In this document: piece by piece, positions 49,501 through 64,000 of the stretch
Position numbering within the stretch: position 1 is the first letter of the stretch
Layout: every line of letters begins with the position of its first letter
NCBI GenBank assembly: GCA_014706295.1
Contig: JACSVZ010000002.1
Location: forward strand, 128,721,431 to 128,785,430
Direction: 5' to 3'
From: Lycocorax pyrrhopterus obiensis
Lineage: Eukaryota; Chordata; Aves; Passeriformes; Paradisaeidae
DNA length: 64,000 bases
Made by a program: the position numbers and the translations under genes
Notes under the pieces: generated by a model
Databases searched by the model: none
What the model was told of the DNA's origin: nothing
The model's input: the letters and a program-made list of their open reading frames with translations, nothing else

Positions 49501-52500
49501 AGGAAAAACAAAATTCAGATTTCTTTCAATGAAAACTGAATGCAGAATGTCTGAAAGTGCTCTTTCTCCCTATACATTCAGCAGAGGAGTTCACCTTCAT
49601 TTCTCCCCTTGGAAGACCTGACTTAGTAGGCTTTGTTCCCAACAGTGAGTTGCCTGCACAGGCAATGAATGAGGTCTGCCTGCATTACTCTCCTCCAGAC
49701 CATTGTGGCATTTCACATTTTGCTCTCCTTCTCACATCTGGCAGTGCTGGCAGGCCCCTGGCTATTCTCAGCCCTACCAACAACAGCAGCTATGGACAGA
49801 AATTAATTTGGGTGCTGGGCTGGATAGTGCTGGACACACTGGGAGTGCCCACAGTCACTGCATGCCCTAGGGAAGCTGCTCCATTGTCACCATTCATTCC
49901 TAATACACAAAGAGCCACAGGCAACTCGGTGAGCAAATGTAGAACAAAAGGCAAAAATAGATGTGGGATGAAGCAGCATTGGGCCCACAGCAATGGGGCC
50001 GTTATATTATTTACACCAACTTATGTCCACAGCTTTGCCTATCCCAATTCACATCCGATGGCTGCATACAAAGTTTCGTGCTGACTGAGAAAGGTACAAG
50101 GCATCAAACACTCTGAGACTGGGATGTACAAGGTAGGGAAATGAAGGATTATGTGCCTAAGGTAAATTACTGAGGGTCTTAAGAGGGGGACAGGGCAGAG
50201 AAAGACACTGAGAAATTAACGAGTAATAAAACATTGATTCATTTTAAGGGAAACAATCAGGAGCACCTGAAAGTGCCACCATCCAATCTAAAAAATGGCC
50301 TTTGCTCTTTTCAGTGGAGTACATCTGGTAGACTTCGTTCCCAGCAGTTGCTTGCAGGGAGTACTGAATTTGTTCCACCAGCTTCTTTCCCTCCACATCA
50401 CAGCAACATTTTTACAACTCTTTAACTGGGCACTAAAAGCAGAACATGATCTCCTGGTGATGAGCACAAGGATAGGGAAGAAGCACTGATCTGCACTCCT
50501 TGTGTACAAGTTAGCTGTAAAAGCCAGAATTAGAGCTCTTGGGGAAGAGGATTGCCTTTAATCAGCTGACTCATTGGAGAACCCCTTATTAGTCTATTAC
50601 TTGCAGATAATCTGGATTCTGATGTACCAAAAGGAAGGTGTGATCTATATCTGTGCACTGCAGAGCTTTGATGTCTATAATGGGTGTCCAAAGGTATTTT
50701 CCTCATTCATGCATTAGGCCAGCACAGCTGAAGACTCAGCAGAAGATGAGATATGAGCAGCCAAGGGAAGAAATGCAGTTCAGTCCATAATAAAATACAA
50801 GTTACTTTTTAGTCTAGTTAACTGAAAAGAAATTAAAACAACTGTCATCTTTGAGGGGAGAAAAAAGAGCAATAATAAAGAGCAAATGGCAAAACTGGAT
50901 TGTTTCAGTAAGAGTTACTTAGCAAAAGGATTGCCTATTTCCCACTCTTGCACCCAATGACTGTAAAGAATTCTGCCAAAAATTGTCCAGGGAACGGGAT
51001 TAAGTTATATATGACAGAAATAAATGTGCCTTTCAATGCAAATTTTTAAAAATCATAATATACTAATAATAGTAGGATGTGAGTTAGCCAGAAACGTTCT
51101 TTGAATACAGAGCTAAAAAAACCTTCAGATGAACGGCACCAGCACAGAAAATTTTTTGCACTATGCCACAGTCCTCAGTGCAATCAGGTTCAGGAACCAC
51201 TGTCTCCTTTGCAGCTACAGAATTCACAGAATTTTATAGCTTGATTTTATACCTCTCAGTGAAGATGGTAATTTAACAATAGGCAACTGCTGCATCAGCA
51301 AACCATAGGTTAGAAACTTCAGCAGAACAATGATCTGGTTCTGATCTTCAGAACTGTTGAAGTGAGATCCAGAAAAAGGTCTTTTGCTCCAAATGAAATG
51401 TCTTCTTCACTGTGGTGTCCAAGACTCTTATGCTGAGTGCAGCCAACAATAATTATCAATACTCAGGCATACTCACACAGAAATACAAAGGAAGCCCTCA
51501 AAACCCTGCCAATAGAAGCAAATCTACTTTAAAAATATTCCACGTGGTGGCCAGATCTTGACTTTCAGGTTCTGATTGCATTTATCTACACAACAAGCCA
51601 GTCTGGGATGGCAAGAGAGCATCACTGAGCTCTCTGACCCACCTTGGCTTGCAAAACACCTTCTGGTTTGGTCATCAAAAAGTGTTTTGGACTCATTGTC
51701 TGAGTGGAGGAGTTCTGTTGTTGGGTCGGGGCTGACATGGGGTCCTGAGCAAGGTGGAGGAGCCCTGGGAGGGTGGGCAGGGCTGTGGGTGTCTTCAGCA
51801 CCCCAACCCCCACTTGGTGCACTCCTTGAGGAAAGGTGGTGGCATATGATTGAGGCAGAGCTGAGTTTGCTTGGGCTGGTTTCAGTCCAGGTCACACCAG
51901 GGCTGTTACTCTCATTTGCACCAGGAGAAAAGTGGCATGCTAAAATGCAGGTCACGCAAAACACATGGCAGTGGCTAAGGCAGCTCTTCTTCCAAAGCTT
52001 CGGGTCACAGCTGGGGTATGATGTCTGGGTGTCATATCCTTCCCCAGCTCCCTTTGCTGTGCAGTCAACCAGCAGTAACAAAACCACAGCTAAATATGGT
52101 CTTCTTGGGAGTTCTCATCTCTCCCCGTTTACAGTATCGTCCACCCAATGTCCCTGGTTCAGCGTTCGGCTGCCTGCTTGCCACACTAGCACCTAGTAAA
52201 GTGATGCTTCATGTGATTGCTCAGTGATTCACTGCCTTGTTTGGATTTTCTGGCTCCTGGGCTCATGTTTATCAGCAAAACACACTCTCCAGCGTCAGGC
52301 TTTAAGCGGATTGGAGCCATACAAAATGCCTTTGAGCAAGATGCTCTACACAGTCAGGCGTAAATAATGTCTATTTAATTGAACAACTGCACCTCTTTTA
52401 TTTACATGGCTTTACCCTTATGTCATTCATCACGTACTTTCCACTTTCCAAAACGTAAGATGTGATAATGTACATATAACTGAAGGTAAGTTGTTTATTT

Positions 52501-55500
52501 TCTTTTAGAAAATCTAATTCTTCATCCCTGTTGTACTGTATTCGTGGCAGGACAACTGATCACTGGGCCCTGCAGGTAGGCTTCACTTCACCTCATTTAA
52601 ACTGCTCGCCTTGTTTCCCAGAGCGAAGCAGACAGGGTTAACCAAGTAGCTCCGGGGTGATTCATCTAACACAGGTTACATGAATCATGGAGATGCCTCT
52701 CTCCCCACTGACAACAGAGGGATGGGGAGATGAGTCTCTCTGCACTAATGCTGGTTTTAAACTGCACTGTCTGAAAGATATACTGGCAGTCAAGTGAAAG
52801 GAAGAAATCCCTAATGGCCTAAAGGCTAATTTTTACGATGATTTTTACTGGTGTCCTTTTCAGGTGGGCAGTAAGTACGACAAAGTTTAAGATTTAATCA
52901 TTAAGCATGGTTAGAACTTTTCTGCCCTAGTACAGGAGGTGCATAAATACACAAGCAACCTGGCTATAAAACAGGAGAAACCCGTACATGTGCTATGTTC
53001 ACCACAGATGGTAACAGGGGTCCTTTCCCAGTAGCTGCTGAGACACTTCTGGGGAGGAATTACTTCTGCTGCCATCCACACTGACAAAGCACTAACTCCT
53101 GTTTCTTCACAGCCTCAGACATATGGCAACATGGCTTGTGGAATTTTCTGCCCTGCTTCTGCAAGCCAGTGCATGCTGTCAGTGCATTGCTGCAGACGTG
53201 TCCTGCTCCATCCAGCCAGCCTCCTGAAAAAGGGAGATCACAGCCAGCATGTTTTTCCGGGAACATACTCAATAAAACAGCAGCAGTTACAATGCTGTCA
53301 GCTTCAATCTTACTCCACAAAGCCAGTTCCTTGGCACTGAAGGCTCTTGCATTCTGTAGGAGCCAGAAAGGGATGGCACAGCTGCAGCAGGATCTTCCTG
53401 AGCCCTCTACCTCGGACACACACACGCAAACACGTATGATGATGCTCAAGCTGATGGGTGACCTCCTACAACCACCACTAGATTGCCTTTTTCTTTCTCT
53501 CTATTGTTTTAATCAAATTTATTAATTTTGAAAGCAGGTAGTAAACAGAGGAGCTGGACATAGAAAAAAAAGCCATCATTAATAATAATAATCAACCATT
53601 TTGATGGCTAACAGAACTTCCAATAATTTCACTGCATTGTGCTCCAGTGCAAATCACGATTCTGCAAAATGTACACCTCTGTGATAATGTGTGCAACAAC
53701 ACCATCCTTCTCAGCAGTGGACTCTGTAAGGTCTCTGTCATGCTTTTCCTCCTTCACAGTGGAGGAAAAATAATAATAATAATTAATAATTAACACATTA
53801 TTTAATACTTTCTGAACATGTTACACTAAAATTTCCCATGAATAAGGGAGGACTTGTTCTCATCATCTCACTGAGTGTGCTACTGATTAAAAGATGTAAG
53901 TGACTTGAAAAGAAAATGTGTCAGTTTTGTGTCAAGCCCATTTCTCAGGTGAGCTGCTCTGAACTGGCTACCTGACATGCCTTGTTCCCGTGAAGTACAA
54001 AATTAGAGAAAATGGTAGGAAAAAGTTTTGATTCCTTGAGCCTGTGGACATAGATAAAGCCCTGTTTTTCACAAATCCTCTGTATTACTGAAGTTTAATC
54101 AACGGTCAGGCTGGCAGTTTTAGAAGCTAAAAGCAAAATAGTTAATTCAAAGTCACAAGCTCAAGGAATGTATTTCTAGCATGACTTATAAACTACATCT
54201 GATTGTTGATGCTCTACAAATCTCAGTCCTACGAGCTCGCATTTGGAGCTGAGTGAGTGAGGCGGCCGCATGGCCCCAGTGTCCCTCCCACCACACTGTG
54301 CCCTCTCTGCTGCCCTGGTCTGATGGATTTTAAACAATTCTGTCACGCTGCAAAGTAAGACCCACAAACATGAACTGAGATGATAAAACATATCAGAGTG
54401 AACAAAGAGAGAAGCAAGGGGGAACAATACAGACACGTCCCATTGCAAAAGGCAGAGAAAATATTTTGATTTCCTAGTTACAAGCCCACTCCTGGTTGAC
54501 TTCTGACCCAAGACTCTGCTGCTGACAATTACCTCACCACTGCTGGCCAGTATAATGCTGCCTCCAGTAGCTCTTTGCCTTGGTAGCAGGGTATGCGGAA
54601 GAGCAACTTCAGCTCAGTGAGTCAGTGGAGGGAAATGGGCTCCTTCAGCAAGGAGAACAGAGCAGCTAAGGTAGGATTTGGCACTGGATTGCCTCCCACA
54701 CTCTCCCTCACTCACAGCTTAAGGAAAAGATGAAATGAGAAGCACCCCTAGGGGACAAAATGTTCTTTCATTAGAGGATCACATGGAAAAACTGTCTGAC
54801 AGCGTACCTGAACATCTTCAAATATCTGCTCCTATGAAATACCTCTTTCTTCTCTCACACTGGTATACATCAGAAGCCACCCTTAAAATTAGTCAGAGTC
54901 AAGCACAACAAATTTAAAAACATGTCCAAATTATGGAAAGGCAAAACAGCAGTAAAAGTCCACATGTTCCACAGGGGATAAAGACCCTGTGCCCCATATA
55001 CCTGCACGTTTCTTGTTCAACAATACTACACAATGCCTGTGCCCGGATGCTTCTCACAATTCTCACGAAGAACAGAATGTATCTACTGCCTTCACTCCCT
55101 GGACTCTCTCTGCTGTCTTCACTTGCCTCATAGGAAGCCTTCAACATCACCATTGTGTTATTTTCTGATTAACCACATGATTAGTATTGTCCTTATATGT
55201 TGCATGTAGCTCGTTAACTTGTTAACCTTCTAGCTGAATAAAAAAAAAAGAAAAACTAATGACAGAAAGAGAACAAGAGACAGAGCGTCAGAGAGACCTG
55301 TCCTACTCTCAGAATAGACTTCTTGACACCACGTAGGTTCAAGAAGTGTCCCTTATTTGCAGATATTATATCATTTGCAGAGTGTCATTCACACTTTTTA
55401 CATTGCCAGGATCCCAGGAAAGTGCTCTGTTTGGAAGCCCTTGGACTCCCAGTTCCCAGTGTCTCAGTCTTTTATTGCTTACAGTCACGTGACTATACTA

Positions 55501-58500
55501 AGGAACCAAGCCTTCTCAGCCCTAAAGAACTAGGAGAGACCTAAGTGCTGCACCACTCCAGCTTTCCAAAATGTTCCTCAACCGTCAGCAACATAACAGT
55601 CCCTTTTCACCTAGCATACAGGCAGAGGAGTATTTCTTCATCTTCCTGATAAACCGGAATTTTCCCCATGGGTGCCCTTGCACTGGCTGACTCCAAAACC
55701 CTTGCAGCTCTACCTGAAGTGAGCATCAGCTACTCTGCTCACATCAGGGGCTGTGGAGCAAATGTACAAAGTCATGTGTGGGCTTGTTCAAATTCAACAG
55801 AAAAGGGACACTGCACATTTGATCTACTTCAGGCCGAAAGTCTGTGGAACTGGGATAAAGTGGGGATGAGGATGTGGAGATGAGGACAGCCTGCATCAAC
55901 AGCATTTTATCAGTGATGAGAGTTGAGACAAGATGACGTTACTTCTCCCTCACTCAGGAAGCAGTCAAGATTTGGAGGTGTCAGACACAAAGAGCAACTT
56001 TCTGTGAAGGACATGCCTGGCTTGCATGCAACTGGTTTTTGGATTTTTTTTTTCCCATGTCTGAAGAACACTGGAAAACATTTTGCACAGTGAGGAGAAA
56101 AGCTCCTGAATTTTAGAAAAGTGCAGTAAAAAAGTCATGGAAGTGAAAAGGCAGATACTTAACAGACAACATGTGAGAAGTGAACTATTTCATGGGTTGC
56201 TCCACAACTTGAATGTGCTTGACAATGCTCTGCTATTTGGCTTACCAGTATAATTTCACCTCCAGACCATACCAGTGCTTTCTCAGTGGCAGCTGCATGT
56301 ATCACTGGTCCCTGCTGAAGATGCTTCTCCACCTTCCCCGATTCAGCACCCAATACTGGGAGCTGCCTTGTCCTGGTCCTGGCTTGGTCTAGAAGTAATG
56401 GAAGTAGCAATCACATATCATTAAAAAAATAATAAATCCAGTGACAGTCATAGCCATGTGTGAAGACTGACAGCCACACCAGCTCTGTGTGTTCTGTAGC
56501 AATGCAAAAGACAGAATAAACCCAACCTCAGACACAAGAAAGTAAGATATGGTGCCTTGCAGAGTCAAATGCAGTGCACTGTCTCTAATATTAATTACTA
56601 ATTACGTTAGACCTGCACAAATCACCTGGTAGTAATCTTTTTATTTATTTAAAGTCTGCGTCACTACTTTAGTTATTGCCTTTCCATGATGCACTTGTGG
56701 AGTGTATACTTCCCTGCAAATGGAGCAGCAAGTTCCCAAAACCCACCTGTTTAAATACACAAACTCTCCTATATGCATTCGAGGGAAAAGTGATTTATCA
56801 AACACCAGCAGAGAGAAAATTCCTGAGCAGGTTGAACAGACCCTCCTGCTTGCTGTCACCTTGCCAGCTGCAGTGGAGGGAAGGAGCTGCCAAATTCAGA
56901 GCTTCAGGAAAACACTCACAGCTGCCACAGGAGCTGTCCCCTGCAGGGCTCAGGCAAGCCATGTACTTCAGCTGCCCCCCCAGACAGGGAACAAGCAAGA
57001 GGTCGCAGCTGAGCCAGGCCAGCACAGAAAATTTGGGGGTCATCATCACATTGTTACATATTCAAGGCAATGTGGCTGTAAGTGACAGCAAACACAAAAA
57101 AAAGCTCAGTCCAAGCTTTTATTTAATGCAGCAAGTCTGAAACATCTTAACAATATAAATAACCCCTGCTAATACTTGGTGTTATCCAACAGCTGAATTA
57201 GGTTATACTTTCTTTTGGTTTAATTGGGGATAGCCCAATATATAAATAGATTGTTGTTATGTTTAGCTGGGAACAAGGATTAGAGACTGGCTTAATACAG
57301 AAGTAGATCCTGATTTCCACTTTGGAAATAGAAAGAGATTAACTTGACAATAACAACAGAGCTCACACACAGTGACGGATCAGCGCATCATGGATTTCCC
57401 CACTCAAGGATGTTTGTCAGCCACAGTGGCCTGACACGTCTGCTGTTTGTGTCACTTCCTGTGCTAAAAAAAGGGCATCCCTTAAGTGTTACGAGACAGG
57501 TAAATACTCCTGAAGATGAAGATTAATTATTGCTGACACTGAGGGCATATGCCAGGTGTCAGAAGGCACCTGCTGTCCTCCTTTTGCTGCCTCTCATTAG
57601 CAAGGCACTCCCTTCACAGCAGCAGCACTTGGTTTTCAGTGGTTGCACTGTGCAGTTTTATCCACAGACATCTGGACTAGATCTCTGTATCATTATGTCT
57701 TTGGCTTTAAATCAGTAAAATGGCACAGGCATAACACAGTGCTTGTGAGGAGTATTGGAAAAAGCGCTTAAATTATTTAAAGAAATCATAACTGATGCAG
57801 AAAATATTGTTTAAATAATAATTTGCTTCTAACTGTTTAAAAGAGGACTTCTGAAACAGTTACAAAGCTGGAGACTGAAACAATTGGAAACAACATCATT
57901 ATTAGTTGACATACACAGTCAGAGACTAAGCTGCATTGTGCCAAGCACTACACAAACATATATCAAAAATATAACCATTGTCCCAGACAACTGTCAGCCT
58001 CATTATTGAGCTAGAGGCATGGGAAACAGAAGGAAACAAAGAGAGAGCACTGGTCAATAGGAAAGGCAATGGCCAGAGCAAATCAACATCACAACAGGCA
58101 TCAAATATATGCAGAATAATCAATTAATTTTATGCAAACCTTAACTGAGAATGAAATAGTTCTGTGATATATGGGGATCTTCTAGGCACAAAGGACAGCA
58201 GACAAAAAGGTATGGAAGAATGAAAACTGTAGATAAATTTTCCTTCATTGCTACAGATAAGAGATTTTTTGGTGGGGGAGCAGAGTTGAGTACATTTTCT
58301 AACATAATTCTAAATAGCTTTGGGGCTTTTAGGACACCTTTACATTACCTATAGAATTTATCATCCAGTTTCAGGCCATATTTGCAATAACAAAACATTT
58401 GGTCTTAGTCTGTTAGTCTGAGTCATGCTCGGATTTCTCAGAAACAGAAATCACAGAAAAGAACACCTTGCCAGTATTTAGGTTTTGTCTTTTTTTTTAT

Positions 58501-61500
58501 TAAAAAAATGTTCAGAACACCTTAATCTAAGGTTCCAGAAGTTAGCAATAATTTCTTGATGCCCTTGTACTTTAATACTTTCTTCAATTCCTTTCTTAAA
58601 TCTTGTACCATAGAAAAAGGAGTGTCAGAAAACTAGTTTCTTACCAAGCTTGTTGAGCTGGGCACAAAAACCTGTGCCTGGAAACATAAAATATTTTCTA
58701 TTAAAAGACCAAAGACTTTCCTATGTAAGAGCACAATGAAACGTAAAAACAACCACAATGGAAAAAATTGAATAGATTTACAGTTTTAAAATAGCATGCA
58801 TGATACAAAAGTTCATGGGTCTATTTAAATTTCAACAAAAAAGTTGGGGTTTTTTTTCATTACTGCAGAATGCATTCATTGTGGGTTTTAAGTGCCTCGA
58901 TTTAGAAGTTGAAGGCAATTTTTATTAATAGCACATGTAATCCCAATACAAGAGATTCCTGTGGCAAATTCATTGGCTCCTTAAACAGACACCCTTGGCA
59001 TCAGTAGAAAAAAGGGCTGCGTAAGAACTGCTTGGCAAGGCGGGGTCCCCATGGCAGCAGGGTCCCTGCTGGCAGTGCCACCTCACTGCTCTCCCACAGG
59101 CAGGGTAGGCTGGAAACTTCCTGAGGACAAGCCATGAACGTGCATCCTCTCCCATCTGGAAGGAGATTCCACACAGAGATACTCACGTGCCAGGAGGCTC
59201 CCTGGCTCTAAAACACCTGGGGCACGAGGACCTCAGGATGCCGTGCTCCTCAAGAGGACAGACTCAGCCATCGGGAGGCAGAGTGAGCACAGTGCTCAGA
59301 GGAATTCGAGGAAGGAAAGGCCACCTTGTTGGCTGTCACTGGCTATAGCTGACAGCTTTAATCTCTTTTGAATAAACCCTGTTTTTTCTAAGAACTCTGA
59401 CATACAGCACACACTGGCAGGATAGGACTGACACCATCACTGCAGTCCCTCTGGTTACTATGTATGGATTCAATTTATGGCAGCCTTTTCATGGAAATAG
59501 TTCTTGTGAGCCAAGCAAGAAGTGAAAACCTACTCTTGCCACCTTCTTGGGAAGGCAAATAGCCACCAGGAAAACCCTCTGTCCAGTAGAGCTTGACGTT
59601 ATGGTAAAGGTATAATCAAAATAAATGTCCCACAATCCACCTTATCAGAAGCCCTGGGAGATGTGTTTCCTGAACTTACAGATCCCCAAACTCCCCCTCT
59701 CAGAGCAAGCTACCTTCCACTGCATGGCCACCAAAACAGGAAACCAGCTCAGGAACTGCAGTGGGCAGCCAAGGATAGTCAGACCTCCAAGGCAGCTCAC
59801 CTCTTCAAAAAAAAGACAGGATTTCATTAGAAATCCCTGAGGTTAAAAGGTAGCCATTAGTCCAAGAGGCATCAGAAAACTCTTGGGTAAAATCTTTAGA
59901 AGGGCAAGGAAGAGTGAAAAAGCAAAGGGAAGGTTTTAAGAAGAGCATCACACAATTGCAGAGCAGGGGTGAAAGAGAGCCCAGAGCTGCAATGACACAT
60001 CTTTCCCTCTGACTCTCCTTTGAAAGAATTTAAGGAATGCCAAAAATTGGTCTGATACTGTACTAAAGGCTTATTTTTCTTCTTGTTATAAATTCAATGC
60101 TTGAGTGATTTCTGGCCCTAAGAGATGAATTCCAAGCTGTCCTGAAGGTAAAAGGACAAGAGCTGTCATTACCAGTGGAGTCTCTAAAATGAGCCGCATA
60201 AAGACTAAGACTAACAGACGATAAATTGCAGCTGCTGATGCTCCCAGTACACAGAAGAGAGTTGTCATGAGCTACAACAGCTCTCAGGAGAGAGGAGAGA
60301 GATGCCAGGGTTGCAGAACCCCTTTACACCAATAATTTTATATAAAGTTTCCAGTGGAAACATTTTGGCACATCTACCCTTGAAAATGTCCTTTAAAACC
60401 TTGTATGAAATACGTTTATGCTTTTTAAACTTTCTTTTCTTTACATATTCTCCTAGTATCTTGATAATTGCCAGTGACCTAACTCCAAGGCCGTTCCAGT
60501 GTTCCATAAACCAGCAAGCAGTGGGAGTCAGGGAGTTTTTCTGGTGCTGTTATCACAAAGAGAATTCAAGGTAACAGCAGCTCCCTGGCAGGGATCTGAA
60601 TTAACGTGGAATGCTTCTACCGACACTCTCTGCCTGGGCATCCTCTGCTCCTGACCAGCACAGCTATCTTCTCTGCTCATGGCATATATTGGCATAGGCA
60701 GTTCTTGCTCCTGAAAAGCCAGTTCTTGAAACATGCTTTGGAGCACCTGAAGGCCCAGGATATCCTTGTGGCAGAGGGGGCTTGGGGAGAAGACACCCTG
60801 CAGCCAGGTCTGCAGCAATGTAATGGAGACTGGAAAGCAGTGACAGCACAGGGAGCCCCAGGGGCTTGCTTGGCAAACAGGGGAGATGGAAGAAGGAAAA
60901 AAAGCAAATAGCTGATGAAAAAGGCACCTGCTGCAAACTAAGCATTGCTAAGCATGGCACAGCATGGAGGGCAGTCTCTCCTCACCCAGTGTAAGAACTG
61001 GGCAGGGTCAGGGAGGGCCCTACAGCCGGAGCACACAGCAGGGATCTTACAGACATGATAAAAGCTCATTACATGCCAGGTAAGGCCTGCTGGTAGAATA
61101 GAAGATCTATAGTGTCATGAGCATGACACTATACTAAATGTATGCATCATTCTCCAAAGCTTTTCCAAAAATGACAAATAACCTCAATGCAGATGTTTCT
61201 TTATTTATTATTCCCTTTTCATGTGTCTACTTTTCCTCTTACAGGCATTTTCTGGCACTTAGGTAAATGATTAAGTAGATTGCAGAACTGTCAAAGGCCC
61301 AGGCAGTTGTCATGATAATAGGGATAACAGATACTACATATTCTTTTATCACACAGACAGTCCTCATGGACCTTGCTGGTGAGATGGGTGTAAAAAGAAT
61401 TACTGCACAATAAAGCTAACTGTAAAAAAAGAAAAAAAAAGGAGGATGACAGAAGATCAGAATAAATTATGTGGGATATCAATAAAATGTCACAACAGAA

Positions 61501-64000
61501 ACACTTTTCAGTGTTTGTCTTTTTATCAACAAATATTTTTTACAGGCAGTGGAATGTTGCATCCCCTGACTGCTTCTGCTTGGGCACATGGGCTTTGCAT
61601 GAATTTACATGTGCAGAGGTGAATGTGTAAAACAAGATTTACACGCAGAGCTACACTACTGTACATGCTTTTTTTTTCTCCATAGTGCTAAAAGATGAGC
61701 AGAAGAATCTGTTGGCATTTTAAAACAAGAAAAACAAGACATGTAAGTGAGCCCACAGATCTAAAAGCTACAACTGTGGGCCAGAGGCTGGAACATATGC
61801 AAAAATATTTGTGTATTCATGTAGACACAATCAAGTTTCCATTCTAGCTTTTTCTAAGCCAGAAAATAAAGGATTTCAACGAATTATATAGACATTTAAA
61901 TAGTTGTGCACTTTATAGCTTTCCATTTTGTGTGGTCTTGCTTTATTTCATGTGTGCCATTTACCACCTCCTGTTGTCAATGGTTTGGAACGCAGTTCGA
62001 GGAGCTTTCTATTAGTTCACTGCTGCAGCAGACACCAAGCAACAATGTTGGCTGTAACAGCACATACACTCTAGTCATGATTCATTATTTTTGGTTCCTA
62101 AGAGTATACATGATCCTAATCAAATTCATCTGCAAGTGAGTCAAGTGCTTGATTAATGCTAACGAGGAAAATCTGAGGGCAGATAGGCATGTAATTTCTG
62201 CTTCATTTAAAAAACATATTGGAAACTGAAAACCTATATTGGTGCAAAGCCTATTTCTAAAACATTAACTGTATTTTGTATTTCTGCATCTGCCATCTGT
62301 AAGTACTGACAGGTTAGGAGCACAGTTTCTCCTTTGCTGCTGCAGTGGGATTTTTCTTGTGGGGATGTATGTGTGCCTAGTTTTGCAGCCACATCACAGT
62401 TCGTCCCTGAGGCCATGAAATATTTATAGGGTTCCTTCTATGTATTTGAATTGCGGCAAGCAGAACAGTCCCACATTCTGAAAAATTAAATTCAGACATT
62501 TTGTCCCCACAGATTTCAGTAGCAGGAACCTAAATAACTTGCAGAATCGGGGCTACCATGGCTCACGCAAGAGGTGCAAAGTGAAAAACAGTTTGTAACC
62601 GTCTGCATTAAAAGTCACCATCAATGGTGACTAATAGACCTCAGCAGCAGCACTGCTCAGAGTTCCACAAGCCCCAGATGTGCCATGACCCTGCCATGCC
62701 AGCTGACATCTGCTAAGACAGGTGGGCATGCAGAAATAAGCCCAGTAGGTGTAGGTAACCACGGGTATGAAATAGAAGCTTGTAAAGTAACAACTCCCTT
62801 ATGCAAACCTTGCTAAAAGCTGCAGTGCCCAGAGAGAGATGCCAGCACCAGTGGGGAAATGTGTTATTCTGGCATCAGCATAACCTTCTTTTCCTGGAAG
62901 TGCACACGTGACTCCACAGCCTGATTTACCGTCGCTCCAGTGCCTGCTCTGCAGGTCTGTGACTGCTGTCTCAAAGTATTCCAGTAACCCTGTTCATTAT
63001 AAATAGCAGACAGTGTCGCTGCAGGCTGCAAAACAGCTCATCACAGGAGCAACACTCTGCTACTCCAGTGCTGCAGAGCAGTGAGAGCAGCAGCTGGGAC
63101 ATGATCCTGCAGTGCCTGGGCTCAAACCCCTTGGAGGGAACAAAACAAAACCTGCTCGGCCTTACCCCCTCTCCGCTTGAGGCAGGGGGTGTTCTGCACT
63201 GAGGCTGGCGAGGAAGTGTGCAGCACATAGGAAGGGAAGTCACTAGGGTCACATCTAGAACCTGTAACCTATACATTACTGTGAGTACAGAAAAGGCAGT
63301 GACTGTGTCTGTCCTCATGTCTAGCACTGGTGCAAGGGAGCAAAAATGTGTGCATGAATTCTTTAAGTGCAATACAAGTGGGAATTTGGGTGACCAGCAC
63401 TAGCAAAACAAGCTACCAAACCCCACTAGATTGACAGGACACCTGAGGGGTTGTAAGTATATAGGATTTTGCCTTAAGAATATTTTCAGGTGCTTAAAAT
63501 TCTGCACTATGCCTTCAGGCCACTTGCTGTGGCCAAGATTATCATAACTCTTCTGCTGAGAATCACAGAAGACAGCCTGGTCCCTTAGGGACTCCTAACA
63601 CGTACCTGAAGTGTTCAGCAATACCCATTTAGCAAAAAACAAACAAAAACCCCCACCCCAAACAGTAGTCATTTCTGTCCTGAAATTAATTCCAACAGGG
63701 TTTCCATAGCAGCCTTGTGGACACAGCACTCATGCAGGAAAGGGAAAGCAGTAGGTACTCCTCTCTTTCCCTGGAAGGGACTCAGAGCCATGTACACCCT
63801 GGGCTGCTGCTGCACTGTACCCCCAAGGAAATGAACAGACCCCAAGAGGAAGCTCAAGCCCTCCCTCCCAAACTGAATCTTTTGACCACTACACTACATT
63901 TCTGCTTTTATATATTAGAATTTTTCCATGAAGGTTATCAGCCCAGTGTGTGAGTTTTGGAAAGCAGCTGCTCTCGGTCACCTGCAGCTCTTCTATAAAC
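46600..64000. other. Gene-poor 5' flank of GEM
   Basis: No exon, RNA gene, CR1, SINE or LTR was recognised in about 17 kb. In human the next genes beyond GEM are RAD54B and FSBP; no part of either was seen. TAA/AAT microsatellite-like runs occur near 53.58 and 53.77 kb. The longest open frames overlap each other on opposite strands at 51.5-52.2 kb and lack family motifs. The flank could carry GEM enhancers, but nothing in the sequence alone marks one. Confidence 0.5.

Noticed and set aside
60528..60960. Cluster of frames near 60.6-60.9 kb as exons of a gene beyond GEM
   Set aside because: No known motif, frames overlap on both strands, and no consistent splice sites were found. No similarity to RAD54B or FSBP as I know them.
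1..64000. CRISPR array, prokaryotic operon, riboswitch or phage-type system
   Set aside because: No spaced repeats of the right kind and no dense gene order. Introns, CR1 and a SINE show vertebrate nuclear DNA.

Overview
The window reads as vertebrate nuclear DNA, most likely from a passerine bird. It holds widely spaced GT-AG exons, CR1 retroelement fragments, and one short SINE whose head is a tRNA-Ile(AAT) sequence and whose tail is CR1-like, a combination known from songbirds. Gene density is low, and both recognised genes lie on the minus strand.

Left part (about 1.5-20.9 kb): cadherin-17 (CDH17, liver-intestine cadherin). Fourteen coding exons can be placed with intact splice sites and matching phases. 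They run from a short signal-peptide exon at 20811-20855 down to a seventh-cadherin-repeat exon at 1552-1788. Together they give 720 codons plus one base. The end of the seventh repeat, the transmembrane segment and the cytoplasmic tail lie beyond the left edge. The introns carry a degraded CR1 copy (about 11.28-12.12 kb) and the tRNA-Ile SINE (16.65-16.79 kb).

Middle (20.9-37.6 kb): intergenic. It contains a second CR1 fragment (32.61-33.01 kb), an LTR-like block with TATA box and polyadenylation signal (near 34.2-34.8 kb), a 63-bp perfect-period tandem duplication (35.11-35.24 kb) and a cysteine-rich decayed reading frame near 36 kb.

Right-centre (37.6-46.5 kb): GEM, an RGK-family small GTPase, complete. 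Four coding exons give 297 residues. A noncoding first exon is predicted behind a TATA box and a CRE-like site, and the 3' UTR has AU-rich motifs and clustered AATAAA signals. These signals fit the known behaviour of GEM as an immediate-early gene.

Right flank (46.6-64 kb): no gene recognised. The CDH17-GEM neighbour order on one strand matches the human 8q22 arrangement as I know it. The two genes are not known to act together: CDH17 is an adhesion receptor of intestinal epithelium, and GEM inhibits voltage-gated calcium channels and modulates Rho-kinase signalling. I found no convincing undescribed system. The most useful observations are sequence changes in CDH17 functional motifs, the SINE, the GEM control signals and a few unexplained open stretches.
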